NCBI RefSeq assembly: GCF_029525575.1
Contig: NZ_JAPDIA010000003.1
Location: forward strand, 372,001-436,000
Direction of reading: 5' to 3'
Source: Cohnella rhizosphaerae
Lineage (GTDB): Bacteria > Bacillota > Bacilli > Paenibacillales > Paenibacillaceae
Length of the DNA: 64,000 nucleotides
Positions 48,780 to 58,183 of this stretch are shown piece after piece (within the stretch, counting starts at the first letter, position 1; each line of letters starts with the position of its first letter). The notes under the pieces were generated by a model. It had not been told where the DNA came from, made no database searches, and was given only the letters and a program-made list of their open reading frames with translations. A program made the position numbers and the translations under genes.

Positions 48780-50234
48780 ATGTCCAAGTCGTTGACCGCC
48801 AATCTGGATCGGCTGCGGCGCGTTTACAAGCAATGCGGCGATCTGGAGATCAAGGAATGGCGGTACGGGCCGGACCTGAAGCACCGGGCGGCCTCCGTGC
48901 GCTTTTCGACGTTGGCGGACAACGATACGAATTATATGAAAAGCGTCCTGCAGGATCTGTCGAATCATACGATCGGCCCCGGGCTTGAAGTCACGCCGGA
49001 GATGATCCGCCTGTTCTTCGACGCGCAGGGCGTATCGGCGGAGAGCGCGAGCAAGGAGAGCGAATGGGCGGCCGCCGACGGACTTCTGCTGCAAGGCCGT
49101 TCGGCGCTTCTCGTCGACGGCTGGGACCAGGCGCTCTGCTTCGAGACGAAGCGGCTGGAGACCCGTCCGGTCTCGGAGCCGGAGACCGAACCGGTCGTCC
49201 AGGGGCCGCGCGAGGGCACGGTCGAGGATCTTCAGAAAAACGTCGGCATGATCCGCATGCGGCTGCAGACCCCGGCGCTGAAATTTCAATTTTTCAGAGC
49301 GGGCGGACACTCCAATACCATGATCGGTTACGGATATCTGGACGGCGTCGTCGACCCCGGCATGCTGGCCGAATTCGAGCGGAGGCTGCAGACGTGCAAA
49401 GGGAAGGGCGACATCATCGATACTTCCTTTATCGAGGAGCTGATCGAGGACCGTCCTTTGTCGCCGTTTCCCCAGTTCCGGTATACGGAGCGGACCGACG
49501 TCGCCGCGGCCTCGATGCTGAACGGCAAGATCGTCCTGCTGGTCGAGGGCTCCGGCTCGATCATGATCTGCCCGGGTCTGTTCTTCGACCTGCTGCAGTC
49601 GAGCGAGGACTATTATCAGCGCGTGCTCGTATCGAACTTTATCCGCTGGCTGCGCTTCATCGCCCTCTTCATCGCGATCTCGCTGCCCAGTCTGTATATA
49701 TCGATCTCGACGTTTCACACCGAGCTGATCCCGACCGTCCTGCTGCTCGCGATCGTCGACTCGCGCGAGGGCATCCCGTTCGGCGCGTTCGTCGAAGCTG
49801 TCATTATGGTGTTCTTCTTCGAGCTGCTCAAGGAGGCGGGCATCCGCCTGCCCAGAGCCATAGGCTCTGCGGTCAGCATCGTTGGCGCGCTGGTCATCGG
49901 GGAAGCCGCCATCAACGCCGGCATCGCTTCGCCTATCATGATCGTCGTCGTCGCGCTGACGGGGATCGCTTCGTTTTCGCTGCCCCAGTACAACCTGTCC
50001 ATCGCCCTGAGGCTGATTCAGTTCCCGCTGATGGCGCTCGCTTCCCTGCTGGGCGGCTTCGGCATCTTGCTCGGCTATCTGTTCATCTGGCTCCATCTGA
50101 CGACGCTCACTTCGATCGGCGTGCCCTACTTGACGCCGATCGCGCCGTGGAAGGCCGGCCAGTTCCGGGATACGCTCATTCGGACCAAGCTGCCCGCGTT
50201 GATCCGGAGGCCGAAGCCGCCCCGCTCTACTTAA
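48780..50234 (+). CDS. Spore germination protein GerA family (A subunit)
   Basis: About 484 aa. Hydrophilic N-terminal half with MSKSLTANLDRLRRVYKQCGDLEI and the conserved EGSGSIMICPGLFFDLLQSSEDYYQR, then 5-6 membrane segments including LPSLYISISTFHTELIPTVLL and IIMVFFFELLKEAGIRLP, all hallmarks of GerAA. Located in the inner spore membrane as part of the nutrient germinant receptor. ATG 48780 matches family N termini, but the strong GGAGGTGAT lies 24 nt upstream; an unusual start such as ATC 48764 cannot be excluded. Heads the operon A-C-small-B. Confidence 0.92.
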   Translation: MSKSLTANLDRLRRVYKQCGDLEIKEWRYGPDLKHRAASVRFSTLADNDTNYMKSVLQDLSNHTIGPGLEVTPEMIRLFFDAQGVSAESASKESEWAAADGLLLQGRSALLVDGWDQALCFETKRLETRPVSEPETEPVVQGPREGTVEDLQKNVGMIRMRLQTPALKFQFFRAGGHSNTMIGYGYLDGVVDPGMLAEFERRLQTCKGKGDIIDTSFIEELIEDRPLSPFPQFRYTERTDVAAASMLNGKIVLLVEGSGSIMICPGLFFDLLQSSEDYYQRVLVSNFIRWLRFIALFIAISLPSLYISISTFHTELIPTVLLLAIVDSREGIPFGAFVEAVIMVFFFELLKEAGIRLPRAIGSAVSIVGALVIGEAAINAGIASPIMIVVVALTGIASFSLPQYNLSIALRLIQFPLMALASLLGGFGILLGYLFIWLHLTTLTSIGVPYLTPIAPWKAGQFRDTLIRTKLPALIRRPKPPRST

Positions 50235-50256
50235 ATGATCGTTGAAGAGGTGCCGT

Positions 50257-51453
50257 ATGAGACTCCGATTTGCGACCATGGTCCGGCTCGTGCTGACGGC
50301 GACGCTGCTCGGTTCGCTGCTGACCGGCTGCGGGGATCGGGCCGAGCTTCCGGAGAAAGGCTTCGTGATGGGACTGGCGCTGGACGAAGCGCCGCAGGGG
50401 GGGATCGGGTTGACCGTGCAAATTTACAAGCCCTCCCAGAGCATCGTCGGACGCGGCAAGCCCAGCCAGTCCTACATCAACATTGAGACCGACGACGAGT
50501 CGGTGATCGAAGCGGTGAGGGATATTACGCTCCATCTCGGGCGAAAAGCCCAGTGGAGTCATATGCGGATCATCCTGGTCGGCGAATCGCTCGCGCGCAA
50601 GCATTCGGTCGTGCGGCTGCTCGATTTTTTGTACCGGGATCACGAGCCGAGGCTGACGACCCACTTGCTCGTCACAAAGGGAGCTGCCTCTCATTACCTG
50701 GACACGGTTCCCTACATTGAGAATTCGGTCAGCCAACAATACTACTTAAGCGAGAAATCCTCGCATCAAATGACGGGCAAGTCGGTCTCCGCAAACCTGC
50801 TGCAGCTCGCGCTGCAATCTCGCAGTCCGTCGGCGGTCGCGCTGATCCCTTATTTGTACGAACGGGAGTCCCTTCAGAAGCCGGCGCCTACTGTAGCGGG
50901 AGCAGCCGTCCTCGTCGACGGCCGGATGAAGGAGATCATCCCGTCCAAGCTGCTCGAGGGTGTCCTACTGCTGGCAAACGGCTACAAGTCGGGCATCGTC
51001 GAGGTGCCTTGCTCCGCCGATCCGACCGGCGAGACGATGCTGCAAGAGGACGCGGTGGAGGTGCTGTCGACCAAGACGGCGATGACCGTCCGGCCTGCGG
51101 GAGATCATCTCGACTTGAATTTCCGGGTGAAGGCCGTCACGGCGCTCTCCGAGCTCGCCTGCGGGCTGGCGCTCACGCCCAAGGGGGGGAGCGGGAAGCT
51201 GCGGCTGCGGATTCAGAAAAAGATGGAGCAGTCGATGAGCGAGAGCATGGACTGGCTGTTGCAAAAACGGCTCGACGTCGTCGGGGCGGGGAACCGGCTG
51301 TTCGAGCGCCATACGAAGCTGTGGCGGGAGTGGAAGTCGGGCTGGCCCGACCGGTTCGCGCGTTCGGCCTATGAAGTGCATGCGGACGTCACGATCCTCA
51401 CCTCGGGCACCAATGTCGGCAAGCCGGTCGACAAGCGGACGGGTGAATCGTGA
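50257..51453 (+). CDS. Spore germination lipoprotein, Ger(x)C family (C subunit)
   Basis: 398 aa. Signal peptide and lipobox SLLTGC, then GerC domains: GFVMGLALDEAP, SHMRIILVGESLAR, DFLYRDHEPRLTTHLLVTKG, and a C-terminal helical domain around KKMEQSMSESMDWLLQKRLDVVGAG. Lipid-anchored partner of the A and B subunits in the germinant receptor. ATG 50257 follows AGAGGTG; a TTG 15 nt upstream is possible. The stop overlaps the next start (TGATG). Confidence 0.93.
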   Translation: MRLRFATMVRLVLTATLLGSLLTGCGDRAELPEKGFVMGLALDEAPQGGIGLTVQIYKPSQSIVGRGKPSQSYINIETDDESVIEAVRDITLHLGRKAQWSHMRIILVGESLARKHSVVRLLDFLYRDHEPRLTTHLLVTKGAASHYLDTVPYIENSVSQQYYLSEKSSHQMTGKSVSANLLQLALQSRSPSAVALIPYLYERESLQKPAPTVAGAAVLVDGRMKEIIPSKLLEGVLLLANGYKSGIVEVPCSADPTGETMLQEDAVEVLSTKTAMTVRPAGDHLDLNFRVKAVTALSELACGLALTPKGGSGKLRLRIQKKMEQSMSESMDWLLQKRLDVVGAGNRLFERHTKLWREWKSGWPDRFARSAYEVHADVTILTSGTNVGKPVDKRTGES

Positions 51454-51699
51454 TGCGGGCCTTGCTCGTCGCGGCACTGATCGCCTTTTTTGGTTTACGA
51501 CTGGAAGGCCGGACTTCTGGGAAGCGCCCGATCGCGGACCAAGGCCGTCTATATGCTGCTGCTGGCGATCGCCGTCTATCATTTCCTGCTCGTCGCGGGC
51601 ACGATCTCCGCGCCGTCGTACTACGATCTTTTCGAACAAATTTACGGTGGACTCGCGGCGCGCATCGTAGGCTATTTTAGTCCGGAAGGAGGAGCTTAG
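51453..51699 (+). CDS. Small hydrophobic germination-operon protein, one frameshift
   Basis: 81 aa after repair, two predicted membrane helices (ALLVAALIAFLVYDW and AVYMLLLAIAVYHFLLVAGTI). The frame breaks at T6 51486-51491; five T gives AFLVYDWKAGLLGSARSRTK. It overlaps gerC by one base (TGATG) and ends 2 nt before gerB, so it is a true operon member. Size, two helices and position suggest the GerD/D-subunit-like small receptor proteins known in some Bacillus ger operons; the identity is inferred from position. Confidence 0.7.
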
Positions 51700-51701
51700 C
51701 C

Positions 51702-52802
51702 GTGCACGACGCCATCACGCCAAAGCAAGCTGCCATGCTGCTGTTCGTCTTTCTAACGGGCTCCTCCATTATCAACATTCCGGCGCCGCTCATCGCGATC
51801 AGCGACAACGAATCCTGGATCTGTCTGCTCGCGGCGGCCGGTCTCGGCCTGCTGCTCCTGATCCCGCTCGTCAGTCTCGCGCGCAGATTCCCCGAAATGG
51901 ACTATATCGAATACGGGGCCAAACTGGTGACCCGGCCGGTCGCGGCCGTGCTCGGCGTGATGCTCCTGACGCTGCAAGTGCACATGACCGCCGGCATTAT
52001 CATGGACATCTCGATGTTTCTCAATAGCTCGATGATGCGCAATACGTCCTACGGCTACTTCACCGTCCTGATCTCGCTTGCGGTGGCGTTGACCGCCCGA
52101 GTCGGCATCGGGCGGTTCGCGGGAATGTTCGGCTTGCTGATGCTCTCCGTCATGCTGTTCGTCGTCTTCAATATTTCGTTGGCCTCTCCGGGCTTTCATC
52201 CCGCCTACATGATCCCGCTCTTCGACGAGGGATTCAAGCCGATCTGGCACGGGATCTACTTTATTTACGGCTTTCCTTACGGGGAATTGGCGATGTTTTG
52301 CATGCTGCTGCCGCTCGTCCGCAGCAAGGCCCGGACCCAGGAACGCACCGGGCGGAAATTGGCGCTGGCCGTCGCGCTGAACGCCGCCTCGCTGCTCGCG
52401 GTCACGCAAGCAACGGTGCTCATCTTCGGCCCGCTGTCGGGAGAACGCAAATATTCGATGTTCGAGGTCGCCCGGACGGTCTATGTGACCGAGATCTTCG
52501 AGCGGCTGGAGGCGCTGATGGGCTATTCCATGATCGTCGCTTCCTTCATGAAGGCGACCATCGTGCTCTACTCGGCGCATCTGACGCTGAACAGCCTGCT
52601 CAAGCTGCCTCGGGACAATCGGCAGCTTTTATTCCCGCTCGCTTTCTTGACGACGCTGATCTCGATCGCGGTCGGCTTGCGCGGCCAAGCGAACTGGGAT
52701 TTTATCGTGTCGGGCATCCATCCGCTATGGGTGTTCACCTGCGGCACGGTGCCGGTGCTCGTCGTGTACGCGGTCTCGCTGATCCGCAGGCGGGTGGTTT
52801 GA
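51702..52802 (+). CDS. Spore germination permease, GerAB/APC family (B subunit)
   Basis: 366 aa, ten membrane segments, start ITPKQAAMLLFVFLTGSSIINIP as in GerAB proteins. It belongs to the amino acid-polyamine-organocation fold and binds the germinant (usually an amino acid or sugar), so this subunit fixes receptor specificity. Start is GTG 51702, with GGAGGAG well placed upstream. Intact. Completes the A-C-small-B receptor. Confidence 0.92.
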   Translation: MHDAITPKQAAMLLFVFLTGSSIINIPAPLIAISDNESWICLLAAAGLGLLLLIPLVSLARRFPEMDYIEYGAKLVTRPVAAVLGVMLLTLQVHMTAGIIMDISMFLNSSMMRNTSYGYFTVLISLAVALTARVGIGRFAGMFGLLMLSVMLFVVFNISLASPGFHPAYMIPLFDEGFKPIWHGIYFIYGFPYGELAMFCMLLPLVRSKARTQERTGRKLALAVALNAASLLAVTQATVLIFGPLSGERKYSMFEVARTVYVTEIFERLEALMGYSMIVASFMKATIVLYSAHLTLNSLLKLPRDNRQLLFPLAFLTTLISIAVGLRGQANWDFIVSGIHPLWVFTCGTVPVLVVYAVSLIRRRVV

Positions 52803-52849
52803 CCGCTTCTCCGGAGGAATTTGGCGCCCTTTTGTCGAATCCGTATCTT

Positions 52850-55800
52850 ATGATGAAAAAAAGAACCATTCTGGCCGTCGTCGGGCTGTTCCTGGTCGTA
52901 CTGACGGGAATTCGCCTGGCCTGGAACGGCCTGCAGACGAACGATACGCGAGCGGAAGCCGTAAACGGCCTTGTGGACTTAAGCGACTGGGATCCGGCGT
53001 CCCAGCCGATATTTTCCCTGTCCGGACAATGGACGTTCTACCCCTCGCAGTTAGTCGCGCCCGGTTCGGACGGCGCGCTCGCGCTCGGGGACGGAGCCGT
53101 CCGAACGTTGAAGGTGCCGGGCAGCTGGAAAGCGGCGTTCGGTCCTTCAAGCGGCGGCGCCGTCGGATTCGGAACGTATCGGCTGCGCATCCTGCTGCCG
53201 CCCGGCGGCCTGCCGGGGCAGGAGCTGACCGTCCGCGTGCCCGGCATCTCCTCGTCGTCGGCGCTCTACGTGAACGGGCGCCTTACGGGAAGCGCGGGCC
53301 GTCCGGCGGATCGCGCCGCCGCTTATACCGCGGGCGTCGTGCCTTACGCCGTCACGTTCGCCGCCGATCGCGACGTGCTGGACCTCACGCTCCAGGCAGC
53401 CAATTACGACAACCGTATCAGCGGCGGACTGACGGAGTCCGTCCGGCTCGGCACCGCCCAGGCGATGGGCCGGACGCAGCGCGTGACCGACGGCGCCCAA
53501 GCCGCATTGATTTTGTTGGCTGCCATGCATGGCTTGTATGCGATCGCGCTTTACTTCATCGGGGCCAGGCAGCGGGCGCTCCTGCTCTTTTCCCTGCTGA
53601 ACCTATGCGGCGCGCTCTCGATCCTGTGCAACGAAGACCAGCTGCTGTCCACCTGGTTCGGCGTGGACTTCGAGACGGCCGGCAAGGTCTTCTACTTGTC
53701 CTATTTGAGCGTGGCTGCGCTTATGCTGCAATACCTGCGAAGCCTGCTGCCCGAATTCCGGATTCTTCGGCATACGCGCTGGCACTTCGCCGCATGCGTC
53801 CTCTTTGGCGTGTTCGTGCTGGTATCTCCGGTTCGCGTCTTTACCCTTCCATACGCCGACGGGTTCCACACGGCGCTGCTGCTCACCTCGTTCATTGCCG
53901 CTCCGGTCGTCATCTATCTCGCGGTTCGCCGAGGCGCGCCCGACGCGATCTATTTGCTGTTAGCCGCGGTCGCGATCGCCTGGAATCTCATGTGGGGGGA
54001 TTTTCAGCTATACGGTTTCGCTGGACAGCGGCTATTATCCGTTCGATTTGCTCGCCTTTTTCGCGATGCTCGCGCTCTACTGGTTCAAGCGGTATTTCCG
54101 CAATGCCGCCGAGACCGTCCGATTGGCCGAGCGTCTCCGGGCGGCCGACAAACGCAAGGATGAATTCCTCGTCCACACCTCGCATGAGCTGCGGAATCCG
54201 CTGCACGGCATGCTGAACATGGCCCAGGCCGTGCTCGACAGCGGCGAACGCACTGACGCGGATGCCAACCGGGACCGTCTCGCCTTGCTTGTCGCGATGG
54301 GCAAGCGGATGTCCTTCCTGCTGCGCGATCTCATCGATCTGAACCTGCTGCGGGAGGATCGCCTGTCGGTGAACCCCGCGCCGCTTCGTCTGCAGACGGA
54401 AGCCGCGGGCGTGCTGGACATGGTCCGGTTCATGGCGGCCGGCAAGCCCGTTCGGCTCGAGAACCGGGTGCCGGATTCGCTGCCGGCGGCGCTGGCGGAC
54501 GAGAACCGCCTGGTTCAGATCCTGTTCAATCTGCTGCATAACGCGGTCAAATTCACGAACGAGGGCTGCGTCTGGATCGAAGCGGACGTCGAAGGCGACG
54601 AGATCGTCGTGCGGGTCGCGGATACCGGCATCGGGATGGACGCGGACACGGCGGCGCGCGTCTTCCAGCCTTACGAGCAAGGCGCGCGCCAGCCGGATAC
54701 GAACGCGGCGGGGTTCGGACTGGGCCTTGCGATCAGCAAGCGGCTGGCGGAGCTTCACGGCGGACGTTTGACGGTCGATTCGACGCCTGGCGTCGGCTCG
54801 GTGTTCCAGTTCGCGCTGCCCGTCGCAGAGCCGACGCTTATTCCGACGGACCGCGCCGTCGCGGAACAGACCGACGCCGCCCCGCCGTTCGTGAAGGGCG
54901 GGTCCTCGGGCGCGGACCACGTCGGCTCGGCACAGCTCGAAGTCGCCGCGACCGGGCAGGCCTCGGAGCCGACGGCGCTCGCGACCGTCGCTGCGGCCGA
55001 TGCATCGCCGGAATCGCCTCCGCGCGGCGATCGTTCTCGCATCCTTGCCGTCGACGACGATCCGGTCAATCTCCGCGTGCTCGAGCATGCGCTGTCTGCG
55101 GAGCTGTACGAGATCAAGACGACGACTAGCGGCGCGGAAGCGCTGGCTCTCTTGAATACGGGGCCCTGGGATCTGTTGATCGCGGACGTCATGATGCCGG
55201 AAATCTCGGGCTACGAGGTTGCCCGTTCCGTCCGCAAAATTTTCTCGCCGTCCGAGCTGCCGATCCTGCTGCTCACGGCTCGCTATCGGGCAGAAGATAT
55301 CGAAGCAGGCTACTTGGCGGAGGCCAACGACTACGTCGTCAAACCCGCCGACGCGCAGGAGCTGCGGATGCGGGTCAAGGCACTGACCGAAGTCGCGCGG
55401 GCTGCCCGGGAGCAGAAGCGTCTGGAGGCGGCCTGGCTGCAGGCACAGATACAGCCGCATTTCCTGTTCAATACGCTCAACGCGATCGCCGCGCTGGCGG
55501 ATGTCGATACGACGCGGATGCGGGACCTGCTGGCCGCGTTCGGCGACTACCTGCGGGCCAGCTTCGACTCCGCCAACTCGGATCGGCTCGTGCCGCTGGG
55601 CAAGGAGTTGGAGCTGGTGCGGGCCTATTTGTACATCGAAAAGGAACGGTTCGGCGACCGGATCCAGACTTTCTGGGAGGTGGAGGACCAGCTTCATGCG
55701 CTGATTCCGCCACTGTCCGTTCAGCCGCTGGTCGAGAACGCCGTACGGCACGGCGCGTTGAGGCGCCACGAGGGAGGCACCGTTCGCATTCGTGTCCGCG

Positions 55801-56063
55801 AGCTCGGGGACGGCGTGGAAATCTCGATCGAAGACGACGGCGAGGGTATGTCGCCCGATAAGCTGCCGCAGTCGCAACTGCACGGAGAACTTCCTGTCGG
55901 GTCGCCGGGACGTCCTGCGGGCATCGGCTTGGCCAATACGGACCGGCGGTTGAAGCAGCTATACGGCAAGGGGCTGCAGGTCCGCGGCCGTCCCGGAGGC
56001 GGGACGATCGTTTCTTTCGTCGTGCCCAGGCCGTTGGACAAACCCTGGCTCGCAGCGGAGTAA
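52850..56063 (+). CDS. Giant hybrid sensor kinase: 7TMR-DISM, HisKA-HATPase, receiver and LytS-type kinase; one frameshift
   Basis: About 1070 aa. Extracellular galactose-binding-like domain (LSGQWTFYPSQL, VPGSWK) and seven membrane helices (~residues 195-420). Then HisKA with phospho-His in HTSHELRNPLHG (~445), HATPase (ADTGIGMD, GFGLGLAIS), a receiver with Asp in DLLIADVMMP (~780), and finally a LytS/YesM-type His kinase, LQAQIQPHFLFNTLNAIAA (~865) with its own ATPase (GEGMSP, GIGLANTDRRL). Two kinase cores in one protein allow an internal relay. Frame lost near 54016-54018 (YGSLDSGYYPFDLLAFF expected). The start is uncertain: no good ribosome site before ATG 52850. Confidence 0.88.
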
Positions 56064-56328
56064 TTCGCGCAACCCGATCCCGCGCGAATAAGACGCTGCC
56101 GCATCGTTATTCCGCTGAGCGCCGCCGCACCGGCACGAATAAAACGCTGCCGCATCGTTATTCCGCTGTGCACCGCTGCACTCGCGCGAATATGATGCCG
56201 GCACATCGTTATTCCGCTGTGCGCCTCCGCACTGGCGCGAATAAGACGCTGCCGCATCGTTATTCAGCCGCGAACCGCTGCACTCGCGCGAATAAGACGC
56301 TGCCGCATCGTTATTCCGCTGTGCGTCG

Positions 56329-57717
56329 GTAGTGTCAAGTGGTCTGTGTAGTAAGATTATCCATCGGGAATTGTGCCCGGTATGAAGTTGTTCTGCAAAG
56401 GTGCATCGCTCAAGCGAAGGCGCGGGAGGCTTTACTCGTTGCTCCCGTATCTTTCCTTGTACATCTTCTCGAAGACAGCCTTCGTCTGAGGATCACTAAA
56501 GCCTCGGATCGCTCTACCGTACCATTGCTCGTTATAATCCGTGGCTTGCAGGTAGATGATCTTCTCTGCCGCTTCAATGTTTGTTAGGCTGTTCATGGGT
56601 CGTAGACGTTTGCGCAGTTCTTTGTTGGTTCGTTCAATGGCATTGGTGGTGTAGATGGCCGCCCAAGTGAGCTGTGGATATTTGTAGAAAGTCAGCAGCG
56701 TCGGCAACTGCTCTTCCCAACTCTTCACTTCTTTGGGATACTGCTTACTCCACTTCGCCTTAAACCCGTCAAACACGGCCCTTGCGACCTCTCCATCCAA
56801 CGCCGTGTAGACCAGCTTAAGATCGCCCAAGAATTCGGTTTTGTCGGCAACCCGGATTTTAGGGAACGTGGCACGGACTTTGTGCACGATGCAGTGCTGG
56901 ACATCGGCTTTCGGATAGATCTCGCGGAATGCTTCTTCGAGCCCTGGCAGACCGTCGAAAGCACCAACCAGCACATCCGTTGCTCCCCGTTGTTTTAAAT
57001 CCTTTAACACCTCACGCCAGCCGTTTGAGCTCTCGTGACCGCCGACGTAAAAGCCCAGGATCTGCCGGTAACCTTTTTCATCGATGCCCATGGCCAGGTA
57101 GACGACCTCGCTGCTTACGGTGTTGCGTCGCAATTTCACGTAGAGGCCATCCAAATCAATCACGGAGTAACGCCTCTCAAGCGGACGCTTCTGCCAAGCC
57201 TCGATGTCCTCCATGACGGTCCGTGTGATGTTGCTGACGGTAGTGGGCGAGTACTGCGCGCCGTACATGCTCTCGATAAACTTAGCGACCTCACGCGTGC
57301 TCATGCCACCCTTATACATCTGGATGACTGCCTCTTCGAGCCAGCCCTCGCGGCGCTGATAGGGCTCGAAGAGCTGGGTATGGAACTCACCGTTGCGGTC
57401 GCGAGGTACACGAAGATCATCGATCTTGCCATAACGGGTATCGTAGGTGCGTTCATAATAACCGTTACGGAAGTTACGGGCGTTCTCGGACTGTTCGACT
57501 TCCATAAAGTTTTTGATTTCTTCACGCAACAGTAGCTCGAGTTTGTCTTTAATCAGTTGCGTTACAGCATTATCCAGTAGATCGTTATACGCATTTTGGG
57601 GTACATTAGTCATCGAGTAGGGTCCCTCCTTGGTGGTGTCGCAATCCCGAGGATACCCTACTTTTTTTGCATGCTGCCTAGACGCCAGATGCTGGTACAC
57701 AGACTAATTTACATCAT
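56329..57717. mobile_element. IS256-family insertion sequence (1389 bp)
   Basis: Ends GTAGTGTCAAGTGGTCTGTGTA (left; split GTAGTGTCAAG-TGGTCTGTGTA) and, reverse-complemented on the right, ATGATGTAAATTAGTCTGTGTA (split ATGATGTAAAT-TAGTCTGTGTA) match at 15 of 22 positions. CTGTGCGTCG is repeated directly outside both ends (56319-56328 and 57718-57727); 8-9 bp duplications are usual for the family, so one or two bases may be chance. The single transposase gene is complete, so the element may be active. Confidence 0.9.
56432..57613 (-). CDS. IS256-family transposase
   Basis: 393 aa, intact. DDE residues: Asp in VIDLDGLYVKLR, Asp in VGAFDGLPGLEEAF, Glu in NAIERTNKELRKRLRPM; also CIVHKVRATFPKI and the N-terminal QLIKDKLELLLREEIKNFMEVE. 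ATG 57613 (MTNVPQNAYND) follows AAGGAGGG; the frame is open 29 codons further up. It cuts and joins the element ends. Unlike its neighbours it carries no frame error. Confidence 0.95.
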   Translation of the reverse strand: MTNVPQNAYNDLLDNAVTQLIKDKLELLLREEIKNFMEVEQSENARNFRNGYYERTYDTRYGKIDDLRVPRDRNGEFHTQLFEPYQRREGWLEEAVIQMYKGGMSTREVAKFIESMYGAQYSPTTVSNITRTVMEDIEAWQKRPLERRYSVIDLDGLYVKLRRNTVSSEVVYLAMGIDEKGYRQILGFYVGGHESSNGWREVLKDLKQRGATDVLVGAFDGLPGLEEAFREIYPKADVQHCIVHKVRATFPKIRVADKTEFLGDLKLVYTALDGEVARAVFDGFKAKWSKQYPKEVKSWEEQLPTLLTFYKYPQLTWAAIYTTNAIERTNKELRKRLRPMNSLTNIEAAEKIIYLQATDYNEQWYGRAIRGFSDPQTKAVFEKMYKERYGSNE

Positions 57718-58183
57718 CTGTGCGTCGCCGCACTCGCGCGAATAAGAAGCTACCGCATCGTTATTCCGCCGCGCACCGCTGCACCGGCGCGAATAAGACG
57801 CTACCGCATCGTTATTCCGCCGCGAACCGCCGCACCGGCGCGAATAAGACGCTGCCGCATCGTTATTCAGCCGCGTACCGCCGCACTCGCGCGAATAAGA
57901 CGCTGCCGCATCGTTATTCCGCTGCGAACCGCCGCACCGGCACGAATAAGACGCTGCCGCATCGTTATTCCGCTGTGCGCCGCCGCACCGGCACGAATAA
58001 GACGCTGCCGCATCGTTATTCAGCCGCGCACCGCTGCACTCGCGCGAATAAGACGCTACCGCATCGTTATTCCGCTGCGAACCGCCGCACCGGCGCGAAT
58101 AAGACGCTGCCGCATCGTTATTCGGTTGCCCATCGCCGTTCCCGAAATAACTTCTTTAAGACGATGGAATTGTTCTTGGACCG

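Larger units (their letters stand above)
56087..58123. repeat. Palindromic repeat array 3: thirteen 51-bp units, split by an IS
   Basis: Each unit holds GAATAA-GACGCTGCCGCATCG-TTATTC (27 bp, ends inverted) plus a ~24-bp Arg/His-codon-like GC spacer. Units start at 56087, 56138, 56189, 56239, 56290, then after the IS 57740, 57791, 57842, 57893, 57944, 57995, 58046 and 58097: spacing 51 almost throughout. Removing 1399 bp (the IS plus one target copy) restores 51 bp between units five and six. Because 51 is a multiple of three, long open frames appear on both strands; I do not regard them as genes. Lies between convergent genes. Confidence 0.9.

Noticed and set aside
47853..50279. 808-residue SDR protein
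   Set aside because: The extra 5' part is antisense to the clear GerA gene; the SDR has a GTG start with a good ribosome site at 48578.
56087..58123. CRISPR array
   Set aside because: The spacers between the conserved 27-bp cores are near-identical, the step is a fixed 51 bp, and no cas gene is present.
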